Assembly: GCA_002332905.1 (NCBI GenBank)
Contig: DDAM01000064.1
Location: forward strand, 1 to 8,692
From: Firmicutes bacterium UBA2058
GTDB taxonomy: Bacteria > Bacillota > Clostridia > Tissierellales > Sedimentibacteraceae
Direction: 5' to 3'
DNA length: 8,692 nt
A program made the position numbers and the translations under genes. Below the pieces are notes generated by a model. The model had not been told where the DNA came from. It made no database searches and worked only from the letters and a program-made list of their open reading frames with translations. Of the stretch, positions 1 to 6,435 are shown in pieces. Positions within the stretch are counted from its first letter, which is position 1. Every line of letters begins with the position of its first letter.

Positions 1-11
1 ACATTCATGCG

Positions 12-25
12 TTTGTCGTGACAAA
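12..25. repeat. Short inverted repeat at window edge
   Basis: TTTGTC (12-17) and GACAAA (20-25) are perfectly complementary around a 2-base spacer. It lies about 14 bases upstream of the first promoter, so it could be an operator half-site pair or the remnant of an upstream hairpin. It is short and could be chance. Confidence 0.25.
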
Positions 26-38
26 ACAGATTTAACTA

Positions 39-67
39 TTTACTAAAAACTTTTGTTGATATATAAT
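39..67 (+). promoter_or_regulatory. Putative sigma-A promoter P1 for the phosphatase-mnmH operon
   Basis: A -35-like TTTACT (39-44) is followed after exactly 17 bases by a perfect -10 TATAAT (62-67). A transcript would start near 74 and carry the palindrome at 81-97 in its leader. The -35 matches only 4 of 6 consensus bases, so this is weaker than the promoter at 93-121. Confidence 0.45.
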
Positions 68-80
68 AATGACTAAATGG

Positions 81-97
81 CTCAAACAAAGTTTGAG
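81..97. repeat. Perfect palindrome, possible operator
   Basis: CTCAAAC (81-87), loop AAA, GTTTGAG (91-97): seven perfect base pairs. Its right arm overlaps the -35 hexamer of promoter P2 (93-98), the classical place for a repressor site. It also lies inside the leader of any P1 transcript. No T-tract follows it, so it is not an intrinsic terminator. The cognate regulator is not recognisable from the sequence. Confidence 0.5.
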
Positions 98-118
98 ACT
101 ATGTGTAGTTGAGACTAT
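93..118. repeat. Direct repeat of TTGAGACTAT inside the promoter
   Basis: The decamer TTGAGACTAT occurs at 93-102 and again at 109-118, a period of 16 bases. The first copy supplies the -35 hexamer of P2. The second runs into its -10 element. It could be a tandem regulator site or a small local duplication. Confidence 0.5.
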
Positions 119-121
119 AAT
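93..121 (+). promoter_or_regulatory. Putative sigma-A promoter P2, main promoter of the phosphatase-mnmH operon
   Basis: -35 TTGAGA (93-98), a 17-base spacer and a perfect -10 TATAAT (116-121), with a second overlapping TATAAT at 121-126. The predicted start near 128 gives a very short leader before the ribosome binding site AGGAGG at 137-142. The -35 overlaps the palindrome at 81-97 and is part of a repeated decamer. Confidence 0.65.
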
Positions 122-143
122 ATAATGTTTATATTTAGGAGGC

Positions 144-776
144 ATGGACATAATTATGATAACTCTATATATTACTAGACATGGACAAACATATTGGAAT
201 GTTGAAAAAAGACTTCAAGGACAAGGAAATTCAGAGCTTACTGAAAATGGTATTCTTGGAGCAGAAAAACTAAGTGATAGATTTGAAGATATTTCTATAG
301 ATTGTATAATTTCAAGCCCTTTAAGAAGAACAATGCATACCTCAGAGATTATAAGAGGAAAAAAGGATACCCCAATATATACTGATGATGGGTTAATGGA
401 AATAGATATTGGAGATTTTAGCAGTAAAACATTAGAGGAAATGAAAATGGCAAATCCTCAGCTAGTAGAAAACATTTTAAGCGATCCTTATACTAACTCT
501 TATCCAAATGGTGAAAATCTTACCCAATTTTACAATAGATGTGTTGATGCTATAAAAAGAATAGCCACAAAATATGACGGGAAAACTATACTTGTAGTTT
601 CTCATGGTGGTGTTTTAAAATGCATTGAACATTATATAAGAAATGAAATGGTTCCATCAAATTGGGCAGAAGAAGTAGTAGAAAATTGTAGCTTGACTAA
701 GTATGAAATAGATGGAAATAATATAAAAGAAATATTTTTTAATGATATAGACCATTTGACAGCCGTAACTATTTAG
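144..776 (+). CDS. Histidine phosphatase family protein (phosphoglycerate mutase/CobC-like)
   Basis: A cytosolic phosphatase of the RHG (histidine phosphatase, branch 1) superfamily. It carries the catalytic R12-H13-G14 in an LYITRHGQT context, SSPLRR with R61, the acidic residue E86 in LMEIDIGDF, a PNGEN motif near 122, and the second catalytic histidine H154 in VVSHGG. At 210 residues it is the size of GpmB/CobC/PhoE-type phosphatases rather than a true phosphoglycerate mutase, and the substrate cannot be assigned. The AGGAGG at 137-142 ends one base before the ATG at 144. The in-frame ATG at 156, 13 bases from the AGGAGG, would give a canonical MITLYITRHG start and is probably the real one. 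The stop codon overlaps the ribosome binding site of mnmH, 16 bases upstream of its start, so the two genes are very likely one operon. CobC (alpha-ribazole phosphatase) is an alternative, but no cobalamin genes are visible here. Confidence 0.9.
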   Translation: MDIIMITLYITRHGQTYWNVEKRLQGQGNSELTENGILGAEKLSDRFEDISIDCIISSPLRRTMHTSEIIRGKKDTPIYTDDGLMEIDIGDFSSKTLEEMKMANPQLVENILSDPYTNSYPNGENLTQFYNRCVDAIKRIATKYDGKTILVVSHGGVLKCIEHYIRNEMVPSNWAEEVVENCSLTKYEIDGNNIKEIFFNDIDHLTAVTI

Positions 777-792
777 GAGAAAGTGTGAAATA

Positions 793-1827
793 ATGCTCAA
801 TGAAGTAAGTTTTAGTGAAGTAAAAAATAAATGTGTTTTTATTGATGTTAGAAGCCCTAGTGAATTTGCGGAAGGTTCGATTTGTGGCGCTGTAAATATT
901 CCTATACTAAGTGATGAAGAAAGAAAAATAGTTGGTACTGCTTATAAGCAAGCTAGTAAAAATGAAGCAAGACGTCTTGGAATTGAATTTGTATCACCTA
1001 AATTGCCAAGTATATTTGATGAAATATTAGAACTTAAAAAAAAGGAGCCTTACTTAGTTGTATACTGTGCTAGAGGAGGGTATAGGAGTACAGCCTTTGC
1101 ATCTATATTTAGTGCAATAGGGGTTAATTTATTTAAGCTTGTAGATGGATACAAGGGTTATAGAAAATACATTTTAGAATCTATGACATCACTTAACGAA
1201 GATATAACATATGTTGTACTTCATGGAAATACTGGAGTAGGCAAGACAGATATTTTGATGGAGTTAAAAAATATGGGTTATAGTGTATTAGATTTAGAAG
1301 GCGCTGCTAATCATAGAGGTTCTTTACTTGGGAGCATAGGGATAGGTAATTGTAATCCACAAAAGGTTTTTGAAGCTAATATATTTAATCAATTAGATAA
1401 TATAAATTCAAAATATGTTTTTATCGAAGCTGAAAGCAAGCAAATAGGAAAAGCAGTAGTTCCTGACTGTGTATTTTCAAAAATGAAATCAGGAATTCAT
1501 ATATTCATAGAGGCTGATTTAGATTATAGAGCAAAAAGCCTTAAAAAAGACTATGTATTGAATAAAAACTGGATTGAAGAGTCCATAAAGGCTATTGATT
1601 TATTAAGAAAATATATGTCTAATGAAAAAATAAATTATTTGGAAGAAATATTAAGACAAGGAAACTTTGAAGAAGTAGCTAAAGAACTAATGATAAATTA
1701 TTATGATCCAATGTATATGCATAAGGCAAATGATTATGAATATTCAGGAAAATTTAAAGCTGAGATTTCGGCAGCTGAAACTGCTGAGCAAATAAGTGAA
1801 TGGTTTGAAAATTTTGAAACTGAATAA
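793..1827 (+). CDS. mnmH: tRNA 2-selenouridine synthase MnmH (SelU/YbbB)
   Basis: MnmH replaces the sulfur of 2-thiouridine at wobble position 34 of tRNAs (Lys, Glu and Gln in characterised bacteria) with selenium. It uses selenophosphate and passes through a geranylated intermediate. The N-terminal rhodanese domain (about 1-130) shows FIDVRSPSEFAEGSI (16-30) and the active-site loop YCARGGYRS with Cys92. The C-terminal part has a P-loop, GNTGVGKT (145-152), followed by DLEGAANHRGSLLG (167-180), a sequence characteristic of this family. At 344 residues it is close to the 364 of E. coli. AGGAG at 775-779 lies 13 bases before the ATG and overlaps the phosphatase stop. The gene implies a selenophosphate synthetase (SelD) elsewhere in the genome; none is in this window. 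A terminator at 1905-1940 ends the operon. Both domains and both signature motifs are intact. Confidence 0.95.
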   Translation: MLNEVSFSEVKNKCVFIDVRSPSEFAEGSICGAVNIPILSDEERKIVGTAYKQASKNEARRLGIEFVSPKLPSIFDEILELKKKEPYLVVYCARGGYRSTAFASIFSAIGVNLFKLVDGYKGYRKYILESMTSLNEDITYVVLHGNTGVGKTDILMELKNMGYSVLDLEGAANHRGSLLGSIGIGNCNPQKVFEANIFNQLDNINSKYVFIEAESKQIGKAVVPDCVFSKMKSGIHIFIEADLDYRAKSLKKDYVLNKNWIEESIKAIDLLRKYMSNEKINYLEEILRQGNFEEVAKELMINYYDPMYMHKANDYEYSGKFKAEISAAETAEQISEWFENFETE

Positions 1828-1837
1828 ATATAAAATA

Positions 1838-1879
1838 CCTTTTGTATATGGGGGTTTAAAATTAAGGATATACAGAAGG
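1838..1879 (+). repeat. Long-stem hairpin in the mnmH 3' region
   Basis: Positions 1838-1849 pair with 1868-1879 over 12 positions, with one U.G wobble (1842 with 1875). The stem encloses an 18-base loop that starts with GGGGG. It begins ten bases after the mnmH stop and precedes the terminator. It has no T-tract of its own, so it is not an intrinsic terminator. It could stabilise the mRNA 3' end or be a decayed element; its function is unknown. Confidence 0.45.
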
Positions 1880-1904
1880 AAAAATATCTAATAAAAAAAA
1901 TATT

Positions 1905-1940
1905 AAAATTCCCAAAGCGAATGTGCTTTGGGAATTTTTT
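1905..1940 (+). terminator. Rho-independent terminator, probably bidirectional
   Basis: A perfect 14-bp stem (1905-1918 with 1925-1938), GC-rich in its upper half (CCCAAAGC/GCTTTGGG), with a 6-base loop. On the + strand it ends in a run of T to 1940, terminating the phosphatase-mnmH operon. Read on the - strand it is followed by TTTTAATATTTTTTTT, so it can also stop transcripts of the convergent large gene. Confidence 0.9.
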
Positions 1941-1944
1941 AAAT

Positions 1945-1965
1945 GAAGAATCGGAACGATTCTTC
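1945..1965. repeat. Perfect 9-bp inverted repeat with triloop
   Basis: GAAGAATCG (1945-1953), GAA, CGATTCTTC (1957-1965). It sits between the main terminator and the end of the large - strand gene. No T-tract lies next to it on either strand, so it is probably an auxiliary 3' hairpin or part of a composite palindromic element. Confidence 0.6.
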
Positions 1966-1970
1966 CATAG

Positions 1971-1991
1971 AGTGAACGCAGTTCACTTTTT
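1971..1991. terminator. Small hairpin with T-tract, backup terminator on + strand
   Basis: AGTGAAC (1971-1977), GCA, GTTCACT (1981-1987) form a 7-bp stem followed by a T-run (1987-1991) on the + strand. This is a weak backup terminator for read-through from mnmH. The C-GCA-G loop matches the unusually stable GNA triloop class. The T-run overlaps the stop codon of the convergent gene (1990-1992). Confidence 0.5.
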
Positions 1992-4900
1992 ATATTGTCA
2001 TTTCTTTTTTTAGATTCTTTTTTGCAGTTGTAAGCATAAGCTTAATTCTGTTAACTTGATTAACTTCACTTGCGCCTGGGTCATAATCAATGGCAACTAT
2101 ATTTGAAGCTGGATAAATATCTTTAAGCTTTTTAATCATACCTTTTCCGGTAATGTGGTTAGGTAAGCATGCAAATGGCTGCAAGCATAATATATTATTA
2201 ACATCACTATCTAAAAGCTCTAGCATCTCTGCTGTTAAGAACCATCCTTCACCACATTGATTGCATAAGGATAAAACATTTTTTGCTTTGTCTGCAAGCT
2301 CTGTTATAGTTGCAGGAGTAGTAAATCTTTTTGATTTGCTAAATGCATCTATTGCAGGATGCTTATACATTTCTATGGCATTAGTAGCCAATGTGTTAAT
2401 AGTACGACTTTTTTTAGAGCCAATTAAATATTCATCAAATTTTATAACACCATTGTATGAACAATATAGTGCGAAATCAAGTAAATCTGGAACTATTACT
2501 TCTGCACCTTCTTCCTCTAATAATGAAAATACATCATTATTGGCTGTAGGGTGGAATTTAACTAATATTTCACCAACTACTCCAACCTTAGGCTTTTCTA
2601 TATCTTCGTTAATGCGGATATTATCAAAATCTTCGACGATTTTATTAACAGCACGCTTAAATTGAGAAAATGAACCTTTGCTTACTATTTTTTTACATTC
2701 TTTTACCCATGCATTGTATAGTTCATTTACAGAGCCTTTTACTTTTTCATAGGGTCTAGTTCTATAGGTAACCCTCATAAGCACATCACCTAAGGCTAAA
2801 GCAATAAGAATTCTATGCACAAATGGTATAGTAAGCTTAAAGCCAGGTTGTTTATCCAATCCTACCATATTTGCAGATATAACTGGTATATGCTCTAAAT
2901 TCATATCTTTTAAGGCTTTTCTTATAAATGCTATATAGTTTGTCGCACGACAACCTCCACCGGTTTGTGATATAAGAAGTGACGTATTGTTTAAATCATA
3001 TTTGCCAGACTTAATAGCATTAATCATTTGCCCTATAACTATTATTGATGGGTAGCAAGCATCGTTATTTACATATTTTAATCCCTCATCTATGGCTTTT
3101 TTATCAACCGATGGTAAAACCTCAAAGTTATAACCCGATTTTTTTGCAGCAGCATTAAGAAACTGAAAATGAATAGGCGACATTTGTGGAACAAGTATAG
3201 TGTGCTTCTTTTTCATTTCTTTAGTAAATAATACTCTATTATCTTGAGTGTCATTGTTTGATTTTTCAAAATTTTTGTTTACTCTATCATTTATAGAAGC
3301 AATCAATGATCTGATTCTAATGCGAATTGCTCCTAGATTATTTATTTCATCAATTTTTATAAGAGTATATATTTTATTGTTGTTTTCAAGAATCTCGTTT
3401 ACCTGATCTGTTGTAACTGCATCTAGACCACAACCGAAGGAATTAAGCTGTATTAGCTCTAAATTTTTGCTTTCCGATACATATGTAGCAGCTGCATAAA
3501 GTCTAGTATGATAAGCCCACTGATCTATTACCCTAAGAGGTCTATTTATGTGGCCTTTATCCCTTATACTATCCTCAGATAAAACTACTAAATCATAGTT
3601 CTCAATCATTTCAGGTATTCCATGATTTATTTCAGGGTCAATATGATATGGTCTACCACATAGCACAATCCCTTTTTTATTGTTCTCTTCGATGTATTTT
3701 AGCGCTTTGTTACCTTCTTCTATAACATCCTCTTTATAATTGAATAACTCTTCATATGCTTTTTCTACAGATTCCTTAATTTCTTCTTCTGTTAAATTTT
3801 CATCTTTCAATTCAATGATAAGTTTTTTAGTAAGTCGTTCCTTGTCATTTAAATTTAAAAACGGTTTGTAGAACTTAACATCATGTAAATCTATATTAGC
3901 ACTTATTGCTTCAGGGTATGAAGCAACAACAGGACAGTTATAGTAATTACCTGCATTTACATCCTCTTGTATAGTATAAAAAATACAAGGATAAAATATT
4001 TTCTTTATTTTTTTATTACATAAATCCACAATATGACCATGAGAAATTTTTCCTGGATAACATACTGATTCGGAAGGAATACTTTCCATTCCCATTTCAT
4101 ATATACTTCTTGTTGATTTACCAGATAATACTACTCTGTATCCTAAATTAGTAAAGAATGTAAACCAAAATGGATAATCTTCATATATATTTAGTACTCT
4201 TGGTATACCTATCATCCCACGTTTAGCTTTATTTATTGGCAAAGGACTATAATCAAATACTCTTTTGTATTTATACTTATATAAATTAGGTAAGGGTTCT
4301 TTCTTTTCAGTTTCTATATATTTTTCAGCACCCTTTTCACATCTGTTACCTGATACGAAGTACCTGTTATCTGAAAATTTATTTATAGTTAACAAACAGT
4401 TGTTACCACAATGACCGCAACGCTCTAATGAGGTAGCGAATGTAAAAGAATTTAGATCGTTAAGTCCTAACAAGGTTGTTTTTACATTACTATTGTATCT
4501 TTCTTTAGCTATCAAAGCAGCCCCAAAAGCACCCATAAGACCAGCTATATCAGGTCTAACAGCTTCTCTGCCTGTTACAAGTTCAAATGCTCTTAAAACT
4601 GTGTTGTTATAAAAAGTACCACCCTGCACTACAATCTTTTCACCAAGTGATTCGGAATTTTTAAGCCTTATTACTTTAAATAATGCATTTTTAATAACCG
4701 AGAAAGAAATACCAGCTGAAATATCTTTTAATGTCGCACCTTCTCTTTGGGCTTGTTTTACTTTAGAGTTCATAAATACTGTGCATCTGGTACCAAGGTC
4801 CACTGGGTTTTGAGATAAAGTTCCTTCTTCAGCAAAATCCTTAACACTCATGTTTAAAGAATTTGCAAATGTTTCAATAAACGAGCCGCATCCTGAGGAG

Positions 4901-6234
4901 CAAGCCTCATTTAGCATTATAGAATCAATAACTCCATTTTTGATTCTCATACATTTCATATCTTGACCGCCTATGTCAAGTATGAAATTCACACCTTCTA
5001 AAAAGAAGTTCGCAGCTTTATAATGAGCTACAGTTTCTATTTCTCCTAAATCGACCTTTATAGCTGCTTTAATTAAATGCTCACCATATCCAGTAATTGT
5101 TGAATAACAAATATTAATTCCATCGTGCAATGAATTGTACATATCTTTTAGAGCATTAATGGTAGAAGTAAGTGGATTACCTTCATTACTTCCATAAAAA
5201 GTATACAATATTTCACCTTCTTGCGTTATAAGTACAATTTTAGTAGTTGTACTTCCGGCATCTATACCAAGGAAGGCATTGCCATTATACTCTCTAATAG
5301 ATTTTCTTTTAGCTTTATTTTGAGAGTGTCTAACTATAAATTTTTCATAATCACTCTTGTCTACGAATAATGGGTTTAATTCTTTTTTATTTAAATCTAT
5401 TGAGTTTTTAGTGTTTGTAGTAAACTTGTCATAGAAATCATTAAATTGAATTTCCTCAAATTCTTCAGAACATAGGGCGGCTCCTAAAGCAACATAATAA
5501 TTAGCATCATTTGGACATATAGCTTGGTTTTCTGCTAAACCTAATGTTTCTATAAATCTTTTTCTTAGTTCAGGCAGAAAATACAGTGGCCCTCCTAAAA
5601 AAGCTACATTTCCTTTTATAGGACGTCCTTGAGCTAGACCACTTATTGTTTGATTTACAACAGCTTGAAAAATAGATGCTGCTATATCTTCTTTTCTTGC
5701 ACCTTCATTGAGTAGAGGTTGTATATCTGTTTTTGCAAAAACACCACATCTTGATGCAATAGGATAAATAACACTATGAGATTTAGCCATTTCGTTTAAT
5801 CCTGAAGCATCAGTTTTTAAAAGAATTGCCATTTGATCTATAAATGCACCTGTACCTCCTGCACATGAGCCATTCATTCTTTGCTCTAAATTTCCTCTAA
5901 AATATGTAATTTTAGCATCTTCACCACCTAACTCTATTGCTACATCTGTATCTTGAATGTATTCCTCTACAGCTCTTGCACAGGCTGATACTTCCTGCAC
6001 AAACGATATATCAAAGAATTTTGCTACATCTACAGCACCAGAACCAGTTAAAGCAATTTTAATAGTAGAGCTTTTTAAATATTTAATTGAATTGCTTATT
6101 ATATCTAAAACAGTACTTTTAATATCAGAAAAATGTCTTTTGTATTCTTTGTGTACGATGTTTTTTTTCTCATCAAGTATTGCTATTTTGACAGTAGTAG
6201 AACCTATGTCAAGTCCAACAAAATAGATGTTCAT
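1990..6234 (-). CDS. Giant acyl-CoA dehydratase activase fusion: two BadF/BadG/HgdC ATPase domains, DUF2229 and an HgdA/B-like region
   Basis: Activases of this family hydrolyse ATP to push an electron from a [4Fe-4S] cluster onto a low-potential partner such as 2-hydroxyacyl-CoA dehydratase or benzoyl-CoA reductase. Here both partners appear joined in 1414 residues. Activase domain 1 (about 1-260) has DIGSTT at 9, ELGGEDAK at 101, C124 in NGSCAGGTG and C163 in SRCGVF. Domain 2 (about 320-580) has DAGSTT at 325, DIGGQD at 420, C445 in NEACSSGCG and C484 in TRCTVF. A cysteine group follows (C606, C609, C613, C632), then a DUF2229-like region (about 670-980) with C725, LCGRPYHID at 858 and FGCGLDAVTTDQ at 933. 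Last is an HgdA/B-like region (about 1010-1400) with C1060, TGGGCR (C1095), CNQCGEGW (C1324, C1327), C1350 and C1356. AGGAAG lies nine bases before the ATG. The gene appears monocistronic, with its own promoter. The substrate is unknown; a dehydratase, a double-cubane-type reductase or an activator of another enzyme are all possible. Confidence 0.93.
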   Translation of the reverse strand: MNIYFVGLDIGSTTVKIAILDEKKNIVHKEYKRHFSDIKSTVLDIISNSIKYLKSSTIKIALTGSGAVDVAKFFDISFVQEVSACARAVEEYIQDTDVAIELGGEDAKITYFRGNLEQRMNGSCAGGTGAFIDQMAILLKTDASGLNEMAKSHSVIYPIASRCGVFAKTDIQPLLNEGARKEDIAASIFQAVVNQTISGLAQGRPIKGNVAFLGGPLYFLPELRKRFIETLGLAENQAICPNDANYYVALGAALCSEEFEEIQFNDFYDKFTTNTKNSIDLNKKELNPLFVDKSDYEKFIVRHSQNKAKRKSIREYNGNAFLGIDAGSTTTKIVLITQEGEILYTFYGSNEGNPLTSTINALKDMYNSLHDGINICYSTITGYGEHLIKAAIKVDLGEIETVAHYKAANFFLEGVNFILDIGGQDMKCMRIKNGVIDSIMLNEACSSGCGSFIETFANSLNMSVKDFAEEGTLSQNPVDLGTRCTVFMNSKVKQAQREGATLKDISAGISFSVIKNALFKVIRLKNSESLGEKIVVQGGTFYNNTVLRAFELVTGREAVRPDIAGLMGAFGAALIAKERYNSNVKTTLLGLNDLNSFTFATSLERCGHCGNNCLLTINKFSDNRYFVSGNRCEKGAEKYIETEKKEPLPNLYKYKYKRVFDYSPLPINKAKRGMIGIPRVLNIYEDYPFWFTFFTNLGYRVVLSGKSTRSIYEMGMESIPSESVCYPGKISHGHIVDLCNKKIKKIFYPCIFYTIQEDVNAGNYYNCPVVASYPEAISANIDLHDVKFYKPFLNLNDKERLTKKLIIELKDENLTEEEIKESVEKAYEELFNYKEDVIEEGNKALKYIEENNKKGIVLCGRPYHIDPEINHGIPEMIENYDLVVLSEDSIRDKGHINRPLRVIDQWAYHTRLYAAATYVSESKNLELIQLNSFGCGLDAVTTDQVNEILENNNKIYTLIKIDEINNLGAIRIRIRSLIASINDRVNKNFEKSNNDTQDNRVLFTKEMKKKHTILVPQMSPIHFQFLNAAAKKSGYNFEVLPSVDKKAIDEGLKYVNNDACYPSIIVIGQMINAIKSGKYDLNNTSLLISQTGGGCRATNYIAFIRKALKDMNLEHIPVISANMVGLDKQPGFKLTIPFVHRILIALALGDVLMRVTYRTRPYEKVKGSVNELYNAWVKECKKIVSKGSFSQFKRAVNKIVEDFDNIRINEDIEKPKVGVVGEILVKFHPTANNDVFSLLEEEGAEVIVPDLLDFALYCSYNGVIKFDEYLIGSKKSRTINTLATNAIEMYKHPAIDAFSKSKRFTTPATITELADKAKNVLSLCNQCGEGWFLTAEMLELLDSDVNNILCLQPFACLPNHITGKGMIKKLKDIYPASNIVAIDYDPGASEVNQVNRIKLMLTTAKKNLKKEMTI

Positions 6235-6243
6235 ATATGCTCA

Positions 6244-6249
6244 CTTCCT
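6244..6249 (-). promoter_or_regulatory. Ribosome binding site of the large activase fusion
   Basis: On the - strand AGGAAG is followed nine bases later by the ATG at 6234. This fixes the start immediately before the conserved YFVGLDIGSTT motif expected at the N-terminus of an activase domain. Confidence 0.75.
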
Positions 6250-6268
6250 AAACCTTATAATACTGTAT

Positions 6269-6296
6269 ATTATACCAAATTATAAACAAATATCAA
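6269..6296 (-). promoter_or_regulatory. Extended -10 sigma-A promoter for the large activase fusion
   Basis: Read on the - strand: -35 TTGATA (6296-6291), a 16-base spacer and a perfect -10 TATAAT (6274-6269), preceded by TGG to give an extended TGnTATAAT. Transcription would start near 6262, leaving a leader of about 28 bases with the ribosome binding site. The repeat cluster begins about 30 bases upstream of the -35. Confidence 0.7.
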
Positions 6297-6325
6297 TATA
6301 TAATTAAATATCAAGTGTTATGTAT

Positions 6326-6351
6326 AAACAATATTATTAGGAATATTGTTT
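6326..6351. repeat. Perfect 10-bp inverted repeat between divergent promoters
   Basis: AAACAATATT (6326-6335) and AATATTGTTT (6342-6351) are exact reverse complements separated by six bases. The right arm is also the first half of the first 22-bp tandem repeat unit. The size and symmetry are those of a dimeric regulator site; I recognise no specific regulator. Confidence 0.6.
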
Positions 6352-6386
6352 CAATATTGTTAATAATATTGTTTCAATATTGTTAA
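6342..6386. repeat. Two tandem 22-bp repeats, each an AATATTG/CAATATT inverted repeat
   Basis: An identical 22-base unit occurs at 6342-6363 and 6365-6386 (period 23 bases, one base between). Each unit contains AATATTG-TTT-CAATATT, a perfect 7-bp-arm inverted repeat, followed by GTTAA. A degenerate relative at 6445-6459 matches the first 15 bases of the unit at 13 positions and lies at the predicted start of the chemoreceptor transcript. The cluster lies between the two divergent promoters, so it is a good candidate operator array for one or both genes. Confidence 0.7.
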
Positions 6387-6406
6387 AATACATAAAATAG
6401 CAAACA

Positions 6407-6435
6407 TTGACAATAAATAGTTTGGATGTTATTAT
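6407..6435 (+). promoter_or_regulatory. Strong sigma-A promoter for the chemoreceptor gene
   Basis: A perfect -35 TTGACA (6407-6412), a 17-base spacer and a -10 TATTAT (6430-6435), preceded by TGT (extended -10). The predicted start near 6442 gives an AT-rich leader of about 80 bases. I see no sigma-D (flagellar) type promoter upstream of this receptor, so it is probably expressed independently of the flagellar cascade. Confidence 0.8.

Noticed and set aside
109..137. Third promoter using the second TTGAGA (109-114) with TATTTA (132-137)
   Set aside because: It would start transcription at or beyond the start codon and remove the ribosome binding site. The -10 is also poorer than TATAAT at 116-121.
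144..776. Calling the phosphatase cobC or gpmA
   Set aside because: The RHG motifs fit many subfamilies. There are no cobalamin or glycolysis neighbours, and the protein is shorter than cofactor-dependent phosphoglycerate mutase, so no symbol is justified.
1820..1879. SECIS element / selenocysteine read-through at the end of mnmH
   Set aside because: The TGA at 1821-1823 is out of frame; the gene ends in TAA and the protein is already full length. The hairpin is therefore not next to an in-frame UGA.
2261..2665. 134-codon + strand open frame, and similar open frames at 5957-6226, 6775-7080, 7564-7773, 7870-8304 and 7923-8120
   Set aside because: All lie antisense to, or in another frame of, strongly supported genes. 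None has a recognisable motif, and their compositions are those of shadow translations.
6342..6386. CRISPR-like repeat
   Set aside because: There are only two exact units, separated by one base and with no spacers; no cas genes are present.
6361..6390. Rex-type operator (TTGTTAA...TTAACAA)
   Set aside because: TTGTTAA half-sites occur as part of the repeats, but no correctly spaced inverted TTAACAA partner is present.
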